Position numbers and translations under genes: made by a program | Shown here: positions 26,318-35,989 of the stretch, piece after piece | Numbering within the stretch: the first letter of the stretch is position 1 | Layout of the letters: every line of letters begins with the position of its first letter | Notes under the pieces: generated by a model | Database searches by the model: none | Told to the model about the DNA's origin: nothing | What the model saw: only the letters and a program-made list of their open reading frames with translations | Assembly: GCF_000426285.1 (NCBI RefSeq) | Contig: NZ_AUFB01000001.1 | Coordinates: forward strand, 62,001 to 126,000 | Length of the DNA: 64,000 bases | DNA from: Rhizobium leucaenae USDA 9039 | GTDB taxonomy: Bacteria; Pseudomonadota; Alphaproteobacteria; Rhizobiales; Rhizobiaceae | Reading direction: 5' to 3'

Positions 26318-27346
26318 TTAAATGTTCTCCGAAACAAAAATGTCGAAGGGTAGGAAGGATTGCCCCGGCATTGCCGCTTCGCCGCGTTCGATGGCATCGA
26401 TCATCAAGCCGAGCAGCTCCTTGCAGAGCGAAGGAAGAGGGGTGCCGATGACCATGGTGACGACATCGTCGGCGAGTGCGGCCTTCGATTCCGGTGTCAG
26501 TTCATTGACGACGACGGTCAGCTTGCCGGCAAGCCCTTCTTCGCGAATGGCGGAAATCGCCCCTTCCATGCCGCCGCCACAGACATAAAAGCCGATAAGG
26601 TCGGGATGTTTTTGTAAAAGGTTGAGCGTCGCCTCGTGGGTGATTTCGGCCGTGTCGAGATTGATCAGCGTATCCAGCACCTCGAAATCAGGGGCGTTCT
26701 CGCGAAAATAGGAGCGAAAGCCGATCTCGCGCAGTTCATGACCGTGAAAGCGATGGCTTCCGACGAAACAGGCGACCTTGCCTTGACGGTGGGCGGATCT
26801 GGCGATCGTCCAGGCAGCGGTGCGCCCGACCTTGCGGTTATCGACGCCGACATAGGTTTCCCGCACGCTCGTCGCGAAATCTGACAACAGCGAAAAGACC
26901 GGTATGCCTTTTTCCTTCAGCTCCTCCACCGCTGCCGTCACCGCGGGATAATCGGGCGCGACCAGAGCGATCGCCTGGTTCCGCGCCGCCATGGCTTTCA
27001 GTTTCTCGACGATCGCCGTCGGTGTCGACGCTGCGACGAAATCGATCTGCGGATGGACGCGCGCGTTTGCGACCGTCTGCGCTGCTGCGCCGATCTCCCG
27101 AGCAAACGACTGATAGAAGGGTTGGGCGGGCTTCTGCAGCAGGAATCCCAATCGGTATTGCGGCAGATCTTCGAAGACACGCTGCCGCAGCAGACCCACC
27201 GCATGATAGCCGATCGATTGCGCTGCTTCGTAGACACGCTTCGCCGTCTCCTCCCGGACGCGATGACGTCCGTTCAGCACGCGATCAATGGTTGCGACGC
27301 TGACGCCGGAGGCTTTGGCGAGATCGGAGATGGTGGGACGGCGCAT
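26318..27346 (-). CDS. LacI-family transcriptional regulator
   Basis: 342 residues: HTH PTISDLAKASGVSVATIDRVLN (about residues 3-24), hinge region, and a sugar-binding domain with YVGVDNRKVGRTAAW and GFYVCGGGMEGA. It resembles LacI proteins (with VGVDN and GGGMEG) found beside sugar/inositol genes in rhizobia. It is divergent from the mocD/mocE-like genes, with operator palindromes at 27388-27412 in the gap, and the isomerase gene lies downstream with its own operator. It probably controls both flanking units. Confidence 0.9.
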   Translation of the reverse strand: MRRPTISDLAKASGVSVATIDRVLNGRHRVREETAKRVYEAAQSIGYHAVGLLRQRVFEDLPQYRLGFLLQKPAQPFYQSFAREIGAAAQTVANARVHPQIDFVAASTPTAIVEKLKAMAARNQAIALVAPDYPAVTAAVEELKEKGIPVFSLLSDFATSVRETYVGVDNRKVGRTAAWTIARSAHRQGKVACFVGSHRFHGHELREIGFRSYFRENAPDFEVLDTLINLDTAEITHEATLNLLQKHPDLIGFYVCGGGMEGAISAIREEGLAGKLTVVVNELTPESKAALADDVVTMVIGTPLPSLCKELLGLMIDAIERGEAAMPGQSFLPFDIFVSENI

Positions 27347-27387
27347 GGTGGGTCCTGAGGTATTCCATCATCAATGAGATGGGGGAT

Positions 27388-27412
27388 TGATGGAATATGA
27401 TAGATTCCATCA
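27388..27412. promoter_or_regulatory. LacI-type operator between the regulator and mocD
   Basis: Perfect 9-bp arms TGATGGAAT (27388-27396) and ATTCCATCA (27404-27412) with a 7-bp spacer. A further ATTCCATCA stands at 27362-27370. The cluster occupies the 156-bp divergent promoter region and matches the operator near 26198. Confidence 0.7.
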
Positions 27413-27502
27413 TCGCCGCATTGAGGCAAGCGAAAACTCGACCTATCCTCTTGCTCATCAGATGCGGCGCGCCCTTGCGCATCGCGGGAGGCAGGAACAG
27501 CA

Positions 27503-28588
27503 ATGACCGAGACCATCAAGCGCGATTATAGCCTGCTCGGCCCGAGCGGCCGGCAGGCGGTCGAAACCGGGCTGGCGGCGGCGGAGTGGTATCATACCGA
27601 CATTCCCCGCAAGGAGATGAAGGCGCTGATGCAGCGCTCCGACAAGGCTGCCATCCGCGACACGGTCATCTGGCTCGGCAGCATGGCGGTCCTTGCCGGC
27701 TTCGGCATTGCCTTCTGGGGCTCCTGGCTTTGCGTCCCCTTCTTCCTGGCGTATGGCGTGCTTTACGGCTCGGCCTCCGACAGCCGCTGGCATGAATGCG
27801 GCCACGGCACGGCGTTTAAGACCCGCTGGATGAACGATGCAGTCTACCAGATCGCCTGCTTCATGATCATGCGCAATCCGGTGACCTGGCGCTGGAGCCA
27901 TACCCGCCACCACACCGACACCGTCATCGTCGGCCGCGATCCGGAGATCGCCGTCATGCGGCCGCCGGATCTGTTGCGGCTGGTCCTGAACTTCTTCGGT
28001 ATCATCGATGTCTTTTATGCGCTGCTCGACATGATCCGCAATGCGTTCGGCATCGTCAGCGCCGCTGAAAAGACCTTCATTCCCGAACAGGAACAGCCGA
28101 AGGCGATCCGCATCGCCCGCATCTGGCTGGCGATCTATGTCGCCGCCATCGCGACAGCCTTTGCCATGGGCTCGCTCCTGCCGCTGGTGCTGATCGGCCT
28201 GCCGCGGCTCTACGGCGCCTGGCATCATGTTTTGACCGGCCTTTTGCAGCATGGGGGGCTCGCCGACAATGTCATCGACCACCGGCTGAACAGCCGCACG
28301 GTGCTGATGAACCCGGTGAGCCGCTTCATCTATTGGAACATGAACTACCATGTCGAGCACCACATGTTCCCGATGGTGCCCTATCATGCGCTGCCGAAGC
28401 TGCATGCGATGATCAAACATGATCTGCCGCAGGCGAACCCCTCGATCTGGTCGGGCTACCGCGAAATGATCCCGGCCTTCCTGCGGCAGTTGCGCCACGA
28501 GGATTATTTTCTGAAGCGCGACTTGCCGAAGACGGCGAGGCCCTATCGCGAGGAATTCCACGCGACGCTGGCCGAGGCAGCACAATGA
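27503..28588 (+). CDS. mocD: Membrane-bound di-iron oxygenase (fatty-acid desaturase family), MocD-like
   Basis: 361 residues with the three histidine boxes HECGH (97-101), HTRHH (133-137) and HVEHH (283-287), plus an HH at 241-242, and membrane segments near 55-90 and 205-235. It is followed by a Rieske ferredoxin, which fits the MocD/MocE pair of rhizobia, where mocD, mocE and mocF are needed to convert 3-O-methyl-scyllo-inosamine, probably by oxidative removal of the methyl group. A general fatty-acid desaturase would not be expected beside an isomerase and LacI regulator. Substrate is inferred from family and context. Confidence 0.8.
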   Translation: MTETIKRDYSLLGPSGRQAVETGLAAAEWYHTDIPRKEMKALMQRSDKAAIRDTVIWLGSMAVLAGFGIAFWGSWLCVPFFLAYGVLYGSASDSRWHECGHGTAFKTRWMNDAVYQIACFMIMRNPVTWRWSHTRHHTDTVIVGRDPEIAVMRPPDLLRLVLNFFGIIDVFYALLDMIRNAFGIVSAAEKTFIPEQEQPKAIRIARIWLAIYVAAIATAFAMGSLLPLVLIGLPRLYGAWHHVLTGLLQHGGLADNVIDHRLNSRTVLMNPVSRFIYWNMNYHVEHHMFPMVPYHALPKLHAMIKHDLPQANPSIWSGYREMIPAFLRQLRHEDYFLKRDLPKTARPYREEFHATLAEAAQ

Positions 28589-28637
28589 CCGGCAAGCAAG
28601 AACAGCAGCCAGGAACGACACATACAGGGAGGCAGGA

Positions 28638-28952
28638 ATGAGCGGCAACTGGATCAAGGTCTGTGCGGCGGATGCGATCGACGAGGAGGATGTCATGCGC
28701 TTCGACCATGGCGGCAGAACCTTTGCGATCTATCGCAGTCCGGACGACGACTATTTTGCCACCGATGGTCTCTGCACCCACGAGCAGGTCCATCTCGCCG
28801 ACGGGCTGGTGATGGACAACATCATCGAATGTCCCAAGCACAACGGCCGCTTCGACTACCGCACCGGCGAAGCCAAGGGCGCCCCCGTCTGCATCAATCT
28901 CAAAACCTATCCGGTCAAGCTCGAAAACGGCACCGTGTTTATCGCGGTGTGA
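28638..28952 (+). CDS. mocE: Rieske-type 2Fe-2S ferredoxin, MocE-like
   Basis: 104 residues, with the Rieske cluster ligands C46-x-H48 (CTH) and C65-x2-H68 (CPKH), and the ending typical of stand-alone Rieske ferredoxins. GGGAGGCAGGA precedes the ATG. It follows mocD by 49 bp and should pass electrons to it. The matching reductase (MocF type) is not adjacent, so another reductase must serve; the FMN-dependent flavoprotein downstream is a different family. Confidence 0.85.
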   Translation: MSGNWIKVCAADAIDEEDVMRFDHGGRTFAIYRSPDDDYFATDGLCTHEQVHLADGLVMDNIIECPKHNGRFDYRTGEAKGAPVCINLKTYPVKLENGTVFIAV

Positions 28953-29076
28953 GGGGCGGCGATATTCGTCTTGCCAAAATGCTTCCTGCCGAGTGAACAG
29001 CGCTCAGACGATCATCAGCCCTTGACGGATCGCACCGAACCATAAATTTCTCCCCATCCAGCTTAAGGGGAACGCG

Positions 29077-29637
29077 ATGAAAATTCTGGGCATATCGGGT
29101 AGCCTTCGCAAGGGTTCTTTCAACACGGCACTGCTGCACGCCGCCGTCGAGCTGGCGCCGCCAGGTGTCGAAATCGTCGCCAGGACGGTCCATGGCATTC
29201 CGCTTTACGACGGCGATCTCGAAGCGGCCGAAGGCGTTCCGGAGAAAGTGAGCGAGCTTAAGGAGCTTGCCGCAGCTTCCGATGGCTTGATCCTGTTCAC
29301 GCCGGAATACAACAACTCGCTTCCCGGCGTCTTCAAGAACGCGATCGACTGGATGAGCCGGCCGTCCAGCGATATTCTCCGTATCTTTCGGGCAAAACCC
29401 GTCGCCGTTCTCGGCGCCTCACCCGGCAATTTCGGCACGATCCTCAGCCAGAATGCTTGGCTGCCCGTATTGCGCACACTTGGCGCCGATCCCTGGTTCG
29501 GCGGGCGGCTGATGGTTTCGCGCGCCGGCAGCGTTTTCGATGCGGAAGGCAAAGTCGTCGATGAGAAAGTCAAGCAGAACCTTGCTGCTTTCATCGAGGG
29601 TTTCGCCGCATTCGTGGAAAGCACGCAAAAGAGCTGA
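29077..29637 (+). CDS. NADPH-dependent FMN reductase (flavodoxin-like fold)
   Basis: 186 residues. The FMN phosphate loop GSLRKGSFN is at residues 8-16 and the flavin-contact motif PEYNNSLPGVFKNAIDW around 80-96, as in ChrR/ArsH-like NAD(P)H:quinone or chromate reductases. AAGGGG lies before the ATG. It is 124 bp behind mocE on the same strand, but the gap suggests a separate unit. Probable role in cytosolic quinone or flavin reduction. Confidence 0.88.
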   Translation: MKILGISGSLRKGSFNTALLHAAVELAPPGVEIVARTVHGIPLYDGDLEAAEGVPEKVSELKELAAASDGLILFTPEYNNSLPGVFKNAIDWMSRPSSDILRIFRAKPVAVLGASPGNFGTILSQNAWLPVLRTLGADPWFGGRLMVSRAGSVFDAEGKVVDEKVKQNLAAFIEGFAAFVESTQKS

Positions 29638-29759
29638 TCGACACATTTCGTGTAGTGAGGCATGCACGGAACTATGATTGAAAGATCGCACAGCCTATCG
29701 TAATCGGCAGTGCCGCGTCGGCGCTTCCGGGCCGCATGCCATCTTTCCTTCGAGCCGAA

Positions 29760-30647
29760 ATGAAATCCAATACCGCCGGTTATGTCTTCACGCTATTGGC
29801 GATCAGCATATTCGCCATACAGGACGGGATCTCCAAACATCTGGTCAGTGCCTATCCGCCGCTCTTCGTGGCGATGATCCGTTATTGGGCCTTCATGCTG
29901 TTTGCCGTCGCAATGGCATCCCGCTCTCCGGGCGGATTGCGTGCCGCCATCCGCACCAAACGGCCGCGGCTGCAGGTCGCGCGTGGACTGCTGCTCGCCT
30001 CGCAGATCGTCGTCGCCATTTCATCCTTCGTCATTGTCGGCCTTGCCCGTTCGCAGGCAATCTTCTCATCCGGGCCTTTGATGGTGGCATTGCTGTCCGT
30101 ACCGATCCTTGGCGAAAAGGTGGGGTGGCGCCGCTGGCTGGCAATCTGCATCGGCTTTCTCGGCGTTCTGCTGATCCTGAAGCCGGAAAGCGGCTTTTTC
30201 GACGTTCGTTTCCTGGTGCCGCTTGCCGGTGCCCTGTTGTTTTCGTTTTATGTCGTCATCACCCGCTATGTCAGCCGCGACGATTCCGCCATGACGAGCT
30301 TCTTTTACACCGGCGTCGTCGGTGCTGTTGCCATGAGCTGTATCGGACCATTCTTCTGGACGCCGGTTGCGCCGTATGACTGGGCTTTCCTGGGCGTGCT
30401 CTGCCTTACCGGCATGTCGAGCCACTATTTCCTCATTCGCGCCTATGATCTTCTCGACGCGGTGGTGATTCAGCCGCTCACCTATCTGCAGCTCGTCTTC
30501 TCGGCGATCATCGGCGTATCGATCTTCGGCGAGACCCTCAATGCCAATATGGTCATTGGTGCCGTCATCGTCGTGGCTGCGGGCATCTTCACGATTTGGC
30601 GCGAACACGTCCTGGCACGCACTGGTGCCAGGACGTCGAAAACATAG
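29760..30647 (+). CDS. EamA-family (drug/metabolite superfamily) transporter
   Basis: About 295 residues with ten predicted hydrophobic helices in two EamA repeats; the first begins YVFTLLAISIFAIQDGISKHL, the second around FLVPLAGALLFSFYVVITRYVSR. The start may be 29736 (eight residues longer); neither has a clear ribosome site. Inner-membrane exporter of unknown substrate. It converges with exoP, leaving 5 bp between the stops. Confidence 0.88.
   Translation: MKSNTAGYVFTLLAISIFAIQDGISKHLVSAYPPLFVAMIRYWAFMLFAVAMASRSPGGLRAAIRTKRPRLQVARGLLLASQIVVAISSFVIVGLARSQAIFSSGPLMVALLSVPILGEKVGWRRWLAICIGFLGVLLILKPESGFFDVRFLVPLAGALLFSFYVVITRYVSRDDSAMTSFFYTGVVGAVAMSCIGPFFWTPVAPYDWAFLGVLCLTGMSSHYFLIRAYDLLDAVVIQPLTYLQLVFSAIIGVSIFGETLNANMVIGAVIVVAAGIFTIWREHVLARTGARTSKT
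30607..30636. repeat. Perfect 12-bp inverted repeat at a convergent gene end
   Basis: ACGTCCTGGCAC and GTGCCAGGACGT flank a 6-bp loop inside the last codons of the EamA gene, just before the end of exoP on the other strand. It may halt transcription from both sides, but neither strand shows a T-run. Confidence 0.5.
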
Positions 30648-30652
30648 GGAAC

Positions 30653-32989
30653 TTAAGCGTCGATCTCCGCCTTCGGCCGTTCCTCGGTGTAGTAGCTGGT
30701 GTATTTCTGCCGATAGCGCTCCGTGCCGCCGAAGTCGCTGTAGCGCGAGAGTTCCGACATGTCGGTCTTGTTGAGGATGACGCCGAGAACGCGCGAATTG
30801 ATCTGCGGCTCCTGTTCCAAGAGGTCCCTGACGAGATTGGTCGGCGTCGCGCCCCATTCTGCAACAAACAGAAACGCATCCACCTGCGGCGCGAATGCCT
30901 TGGCATCGATGACCGGTGCCAGCGGCGCAAGATCGACGACGATGTAATCGAACATCTTCCGCGCGCTTTCCATCAGGTTCAGCATGCCCTGCGAAGACAA
31001 AAGCTCGCTGGTGTGCAGCAGATGATCGCGCAGCACCACCGGCAGAATGGCAAGTTTCGTGCGCGGATCGACCCTGACGGCGCTTGCCCAAGGAACTTCG
31101 CCGAGAGCCGCCTCGATGAGGCCCGTCTGGAGCGGCGATTTCAGCATCCGGCTCAAACCCGGATTGCGCAAGTCGGCGTCGATCAGCAGCGTGCGCTTGC
31201 CGCTGCTTGCGAGCAGGGCTGCAAAATTGGCTGCGGTTGTCGACTTGCCTTCGCCAGGAAGCGCCGAGATGACACCGATCACCCGGTCGGCGCGTCCCTG
31301 CAGCATGACATCGCTGGCAAGCTTGGCATTACGTAGGGTTTCGGCGAATATCGAGCGCGGCGCCTCGACCGAGACACGCATGATCCGCTCGAAAGCCACG
31401 CCGTTTTCGGCTTCTTCGGCCATTGCTGGCCCTGCCTTTTGTCGGCGGCTCTTTTTCTTCTTGTCGAATGTCTGTTGGCCGAGGAGCGGCAGATAACCCA
31501 GGAACTTAAGCCCGAGCGCCGCACGCACATCGCTTTCCACCCGGAAGTAGCGATCGCGGAATTCCTGAAGTGCGGCAAAGGCGCCACCGGCCATCAAGCC
31601 CAGCACGATCGAAAGTGCCATGACGAGCGTCTTTTTTGGGCTCGACGGCGCGGTCGGAACGCCGGCGGCGGAGATAACGCGCGCCTTGGCGATGGGGAAG
31701 GAGCGCTGCTGCGATGCCTCCTCATAGCGGCTGAGATAGGATTCGTAGAGCGTCTTCAGGGCTGTCGCTTTCTGATTAAGCTCATTCAATCGCACGAGAG
31801 ATTTATTGGCTTCGGAATTCTTGCCAACCACGCCTTCTATGCTATTGCGTAGCGACACGGCACGCGACTGTGCAACGTCGAACTCATTCTTGTAGCTCGC
31901 CGTCAGTTGCTGGAGCTCCTGATAAATTTGCCGCGTAATGTCTTCGCGTTCTGCCCGCAGCGCGACGGCTTGGGGATGATTGGCGCCAAAATTCTGCGTG
32001 ACGTCCTGCTCGCGCTTCTGCACATTGAGATAGCGCGTCTTCAGATCCTGCAGCACGCTGTTGTCGGTCTGGCTGGACGAGATCGTCGCGTTTTTCACCG
32101 CATTGTCCGGTCCCTGGTCGATGATCGACTTATATTGATAGTAGCGTGCCGAGGCGCTGGCCGTGTCGGCCTGGGCGATGATTAGCTGTTTGTTCAGGTC
32201 GGAAATCTGCTGCTCCGACATCAGTTCGCCGCCGGTCGAGGTCAAACCGTTGTCGGCCTTATATTTTTCCACGTCCAGCGAAGCCTGTTGCGAACGCTCG
32301 CGCAGATCGTTCAGCCGCTCCTGCAGCCAGACGGATGCCCGCTCGGTCGCATCGAAATTGGCGTTGAGCTGATCCGTCAAATAGGCATTGGCATAGGCGG
32401 CCGTGACCTTGGCAGCCAATTGCGGATCGGTTGAGTCGAACGACACGGCGACGACGGAACTGCGGGTGACGCGCTCCACCTTCAGATCGCTCTGCAATGC
32501 TGCGGCGATTTGCTGACGTTGCGCTTCTCGCGCCTGATCAGGCGTCAGCGGCGGATTTGCCGGTTTGAAGGCGCTGACGATCAGCTTTACGCCAGACTTG
32601 ACCAGAGCTAACGGCGACTGCGGCGGGTTGAGGATCTCGTCATTGTTGACAAGGCCGGCCGCATCGACGACGCGTAACGCCATCTCGTTGGATTTCAGGA
32701 TTTCGACGGCGCTGGCGATTTCCATATCGGCTTGCTGACTGCTCGCCGGCGGCGGCTGATCCTCCGCATATTTCGTCATATTTTCATCGAGCAGTATCTG
32801 CGTCATCGACGTATAGCTCGAAGGCGCGGTCAACAGATATGCGACCGCCAGTACGACGAAGATGGCTACGCCGGCAATAATGGTGCGGATGCGACGGGTG
32901 ATGACCGCCATCAGCCGGTCTAGGTCAATGAAACCATCCTGCTCCTCCGTTGGAAGAGCGCTGTGGACGGTGAAATTCTTCTGATGCAT
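30653..32989 (-). CDS. exoP: Succinoglycan chain-length/export protein with tyrosine autokinase domain, ExoP
   Basis: 778 residues from the ATG at 32989 with AAGGTGG upstream (a GTG three codons earlier is in frame). An N-terminal Wzz domain with a membrane helix near residue 40, a long periplasmic coiled coil (about 190-400), a second helix near 440, then a BY-kinase: Walker A PGEGKST near 578, Walker A' LLIDADLRNPG, Walker B YIVVDLAPL near 680, and a C-terminal tail with five tyrosines as autophosphorylation sites. ExoP governs polymerisation and molecular weight of succinoglycan. Last gene of the exoK-to-exoP series. Confidence 0.93.
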   Translation of the reverse strand: MHQKNFTVHSALPTEEQDGFIDLDRLMAVITRRIRTIIAGVAIFVVLAVAYLLTAPSSYTSMTQILLDENMTKYAEDQPPPASSQQADMEIASAVEILKSNEMALRVVDAAGLVNNDEILNPPQSPLALVKSGVKLIVSAFKPANPPLTPDQAREAQRQQIAAALQSDLKVERVTRSSVVAVSFDSTDPQLAAKVTAAYANAYLTDQLNANFDATERASVWLQERLNDLRERSQQASLDVEKYKADNGLTSTGGELMSEQQISDLNKQLIIAQADTASASARYYQYKSIIDQGPDNAVKNATISSSQTDNSVLQDLKTRYLNVQKREQDVTQNFGANHPQAVALRAEREDITRQIYQELQQLTASYKNEFDVAQSRAVSLRNSIEGVVGKNSEANKSLVRLNELNQKATALKTLYESYLSRYEEASQQRSFPIAKARVISAAGVPTAPSSPKKTLVMALSIVLGLMAGGAFAALQEFRDRYFRVESDVRAALGLKFLGYLPLLGQQTFDKKKKSRRQKAGPAMAEEAENGVAFERIMRVSVEAPRSIFAETLRNAKLASDVMLQGRADRVIGVISALPGEGKSTTAANFAALLASSGKRTLLIDADLRNPGLSRMLKSPLQTGLIEAALGEVPWASAVRVDPRTKLAILPVVLRDHLLHTSELLSSQGMLNLMESARKMFDYIVVDLAPLAPVIDAKAFAPQVDAFLFVAEWGATPTNLVRDLLEQEPQINSRVLGVILNKTDMSELSRYSDFGGTERYRQKYTSYYTEERPKAEIDA

Positions 32990-33073
32990 GGCGACCACCT
33001 TGTCGGAGAAGCCTGAATGAATGACGGCTCTGGCCTGCGGCCATCGAGACCGCAGGCGAAAGTATGAAGCGGC

Positions 33074-33979
33074 TTAAGCTGCGGTCATCTGCGCTTCGTG
33101 CGAGAGAACCAGGTTTCGGATCGAGTCGTAGACAAGACCGCCGATATCCGTGCGTGCCAGTGCGAAAGCGACGTTCGCCTCGATGAAGCCCTGCTTCGAT
33201 CCGCAATCGAAAGTCCGTCCGCTATAGGCCTGGGCATGGAAGTCCTGCGTTTCAGACAGGCGCAGCATGCCGTCGGTCAGTTGGATCTCGTTGCCGGCGC
33301 CGCGCTCCTGCCGGGCCAGAATGTCGAAGATCTCCGGCTGAAGAATATAGCGCCCATTGAGGTAAAAGTTAGAAGGCGCCTCAGACGGATGTGGTTTCTC
33401 AACCATTTTGGTTACGCTGAAGCCATGTCGTACCGGCGCGCCCCGGCCGATGATGCCGTATTTCGACGTCTCTTCCGGTGCACATTCCTCGACTGCGACG
33501 ATATTGCCGCCGACTTCGTCGTACAGCTCCATCAGCCCGGCCATGCAGCCGCGCAGGCCGTGGCAGACCATATCGGGCAGCAGCAGCGCGAACGGCTCAT
33601 TGCCGATCAGGTCGCGCGCGCACCATACGGCATGGCCGAGGCCGAGCGGCGATTGCTGGCGGGTGAAGCTGATCGAGCCGGCCCGCGGCAGAAGGCGTTC
33701 CAGTTCGGTGACCTGCTTTGTCTTGCCTGCCCTATGCAGCGAAGAGATAAGCTCCGGCGTGTCGTCGAAATGATCTTCGATGGCCGACTTGTTGCGGCTT
33801 GTGACGAAAACGATGTGCTCGATGCCGGCCTCGATGGCCTCATCGACCGCGTATTGCACTACCGGACGATCGACGATCGTCAGCATTTCCTTGGGCATCG
33901 CCTTGGTGGCCGGCAGGAAACGGGTTCCGTTGCCGGCAACCGGAATGATCGCTTTTCTCACAGGATGCTTAGGGTCCAT
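33074..33979 (-). CDS. exoN: UTP-glucose-1-phosphate uridylyltransferase, ExoN
   Basis: 301 residues from the ATG at 33979 (AAAGGA upstream); an open frame extends to 34126 but overlaps exoO and is not family-like. The nucleotidyltransferase signature [17 protein letters not shown] is at residues 17-33, and [10 protein letters not shown] and [11 protein letters not shown] are further GalU landmarks. It makes UDP-glucose, the donor for all glucosyl steps of the exo pathway. Placed between exoO and exoP as in Sinorhizobium meliloti. Confidence 0.94.
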   Translation of the reverse strand: MDPKHPVRKAIIPVAGNGTRFLPATKAMPKEMLTIVDRPVVQYAVDEAIEAGIEHIVFVTSRNKSAIEDHFDDTPELISSLHRAGKTKQVTELERLLPRAGSISFTRQQSPLGLGHAVWCARDLIGNEPFALLLPDMVCHGLRGCMAGLMELYDEVGGNIVAVEECAPEETSKYGIIGRGAPVRHGFSVTKMVEKPHPSEAPSNFYLNGRYILQPEIFDILARQERGAGNEIQLTDGMLRLSETQDFHAQAYSGRTFDCGSKQGFIEANVAFALARTDIGGLVYDSIRNLVLSHEAQMTAA

Positions 33980-33983
33980 TGCT

Positions 33984-35051
33984 CTATCCTTTGTTAGAGT
34001 GAGGGCCTGCGCCCAAACTAGGGAGGGAGGGGGAGATTTGAGGCGTCGCAGCCACTTCGCCGCCTGCCGGCAGAACGGTTGCCGGCAGGACGCTTGCCTC
34101 ACCGCTGCCGCTAAGAGCAGCGGCAAGGCGACGAAGGCGGGCTGCGATCGGCATGCGCAAATGACGGACTGCGCGTGGGTTGCGGCAGGCGATTTTCAGG
34201 GCGTTCGGCAGGGCGCCGTCTTTGATGCTTTCGACAAGCATCAGGAAGGACAGTGTTTCTTTCAGGTTCCGCGTGCGCCGCCGTTGAGCGGCTAGAGCCG
34301 CGGCACCGAAAGGATGTTCAGCAAAAAACTTCCGGTCGGCGGCGATCATCGCCTCGACGTCCTGCCGCTTCAGCACCCGCGAGATTGAGCCCTCGCGAAT
34401 GTAGTAGAGGTAACCAGCCGTGGGTTCGACGGCGCAGACGCCGCCGATGGCCAATGCGGAAGCGAGAAAAATATAGTCTTCGCCGATCCTGAGGCTCTCA
34501 TCGAAGCGCAGGTGGTGTTTTTCGAGGAACGCCCGCTCGAAGACGGGTTTCATGTAACCGAAGTTATGCTCCGAGCGGAAAATCATGTTCGACATGATGA
34601 ATTTCGCAAGCGTCAGAACCGGCAGGCGCGCGAGCACGGTTTCCGGAAACATCGTGCCCGCGGCCTCATCCTGTCCTCTGATGATATCGAGGTTGTCGAC
34701 CACGATCTGCGCTTCGGCCTTTTCGGCCCGTGCAATCAGCCGCGCCATACGATCCGGGCGCAGCGCATCGTCGGAATCGAGCACGGCGACCCAACGGCCG
34801 CGAGCGGCGTCCAGGCCGGCATTGCGTGCGGCAGCGGGACCGCCGTTGCGGGGCATGGCAACCAGTCTTACGCGCGGATCGGTGTGATTGCCGGCAATCA
34901 TCGGCGTGCTGTCGGTGGAACAGTCGTCGACGACGATGACCTCCATGCTGACGGCACCCTGCGCCAGCGCGCTGTCTATGGCGCGCTCGAGCGTGTCCTC
35001 GGCATTGTAGGCTGCGATGACGAAACTGACATCAGGGATGAAATCCGTCAT
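33984..35051 (-). CDS. exoO: Succinoglycan glycosyltransferase, ExoO
   Basis: 355 residues, GT2 (GT-A fold): [21 protein letters not shown] at the N-terminus, [11 protein letters not shown] near residue 40 and the DxD-type [11 protein letters not shown] near 92. In the exo pathway ExoO adds a later glucose (fifth sugar). Its start overlaps the exoM stop by 4 bp. The C-terminal ~40 residues are Pro/Ala/Gly-rich and look like a loose extension. Confidence 0.9.
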   Translation of the reverse strand: MTDFIPDVSFVIAAYNAEDTLERAIDSALAQGAVSMEVIVVDDCSTDSTPMIAGNHTDPRVRLVAMPRNGGPAAARNAGLDAARGRWVAVLDSDDALRPDRMARLIARAEKAEAQIVVDNLDIIRGQDEAAGTMFPETVLARLPVLTLAKFIMSNMIFRSEHNFGYMKPVFERAFLEKHHLRFDESLRIGEDYIFLASALAIGGVCAVEPTAGYLYYIREGSISRVLKRQDVEAMIAADRKFFAEHPFGAAALAAQRRRTRNLKETLSFLMLVESIKDGALPNALKIACRNPRAVRHLRMPIAARLRRLAAALSGSGEASVLPATVLPAGGEVAATPQISPSLPSLGAGPHSNKG

Positions 35052-35989
35052 TGCGGTGCTTTCTCCAAATTTCCGTATTGTTCGATTTCTCGAACACCGA
35101 ACAGGCCGCTAACCACACCGGCGTGCATGATGCCGCGCAGGCCATAGCGATGACGCTGCACGGGCAGAGCGGCAAAAAGTGCAGCGGCGGCAAAGCAATA
35201 GCCGGATTTGGCGGCGGCCAGCGCGATTGCCGTCCATCGGCCAGGACCCGCCGATGTCTCCAGTAGTATCCGTCCATGCGTCTGACCCATGCGAAAACGC
35301 CGCTTGGTGAGCCAGGCGAGCGTCGCCCGTCCGTTGGGCACGGGTTCGTAGACTAGGGCGTCCTTGGCAAAGGCAATTCGCCCGCCTGCCTTATGCATGT
35401 GGGTGAAGAATTCGGTATCCTCGCCACCACTGCGTCCCAGCGCGAGGTCGAAGCGACGGCCGGCAAGCGACGGCGCGTTGCGTCGGAGCAGCGCATTGCA
35501 GGTATAGCCCGTACGGATATCGCCGGAGACCCACACCGGCGATGTCGAATGGAAGTCGCCGCGTCGCATCCAGCCTGGCGCGATGTTCGGATAGACGGCG
35601 CGCACCGGGCCGAGAACGGCGTCGGCGCCCGTCGTGTCCGCCATTACCAGCAATTCCGAGAGCCAGTCCTCCGATGCTGTTTCGTCGTCATCGATAAAAG
35701 CGACGAAATCGCCGGTAGCATGGTCGAGACAGGCATTGCGAGCGATCGAAATGTTCGATGCAGGGCAGTGTACATAAGCGATCTCGAAGGGCACCGCCGA
35801 ACGCATGGCTTCAACCCGATCGCGCGCACTCGGCGTTACGTCGTTATCCGCAACGATGATGCGAACGAGAGTGCCCGCAGGCACTGTCAAAACCGCCAGC
35901 GACAACAGTGTCTGGTCCAATTCGACACGACGATAGGTGCAGACGGCGATATCGATAATCACGGGTCGGCGCTCTCGGTTCCCTGTCAT
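35048..35989 (-). CDS. exoM: Succinoglycan glucosyltransferase, ExoM
   Basis: 313 residues, GT2: DIAVCTYRRVELDQTLLSL near residue 10, IIVADNDVTPSA, and FIDDDETASEDWL near 96, which carries the acidic metal-binding cluster. A hydrophobic C-terminal segment (ALAAAKSGYCFAAAALFAAL) may attach it to the membrane. It adds the fourth sugar of the octasaccharide in the known pathway. It overlaps exoA and exoO by 4 bp on each side. Confidence 0.92.
   Translation of the reverse strand: MTGNRERRPVIIDIAVCTYRRVELDQTLLSLAVLTVPAGTLVRIIVADNDVTPSARDRVEAMRSAVPFEIAYVHCPASNISIARNACLDHATGDFVAFIDDDETASEDWLSELLVMADTTGADAVLGPVRAVYPNIAPGWMRRGDFHSTSPVWVSGDIRTGYTCNALLRRNAPSLAGRRFDLALGRSGGEDTEFFTHMHKAGGRIAFAKDALVYEPVPNGRATLAWLTKRRFRMGQTHGRILLETSAGPGRWTAIALAAAKSGYCFAAAALFAALPVQRHRYGLRGIMHAGVVSGLFGVREIEQYGNLEKAPQ

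Noticed and set aside
33980..34126. N-terminal extension of ExoN
   Set aside because: The family start is at 33979 with AAAGGA; the extension overlaps exoO and is Arg/Ala-rich.
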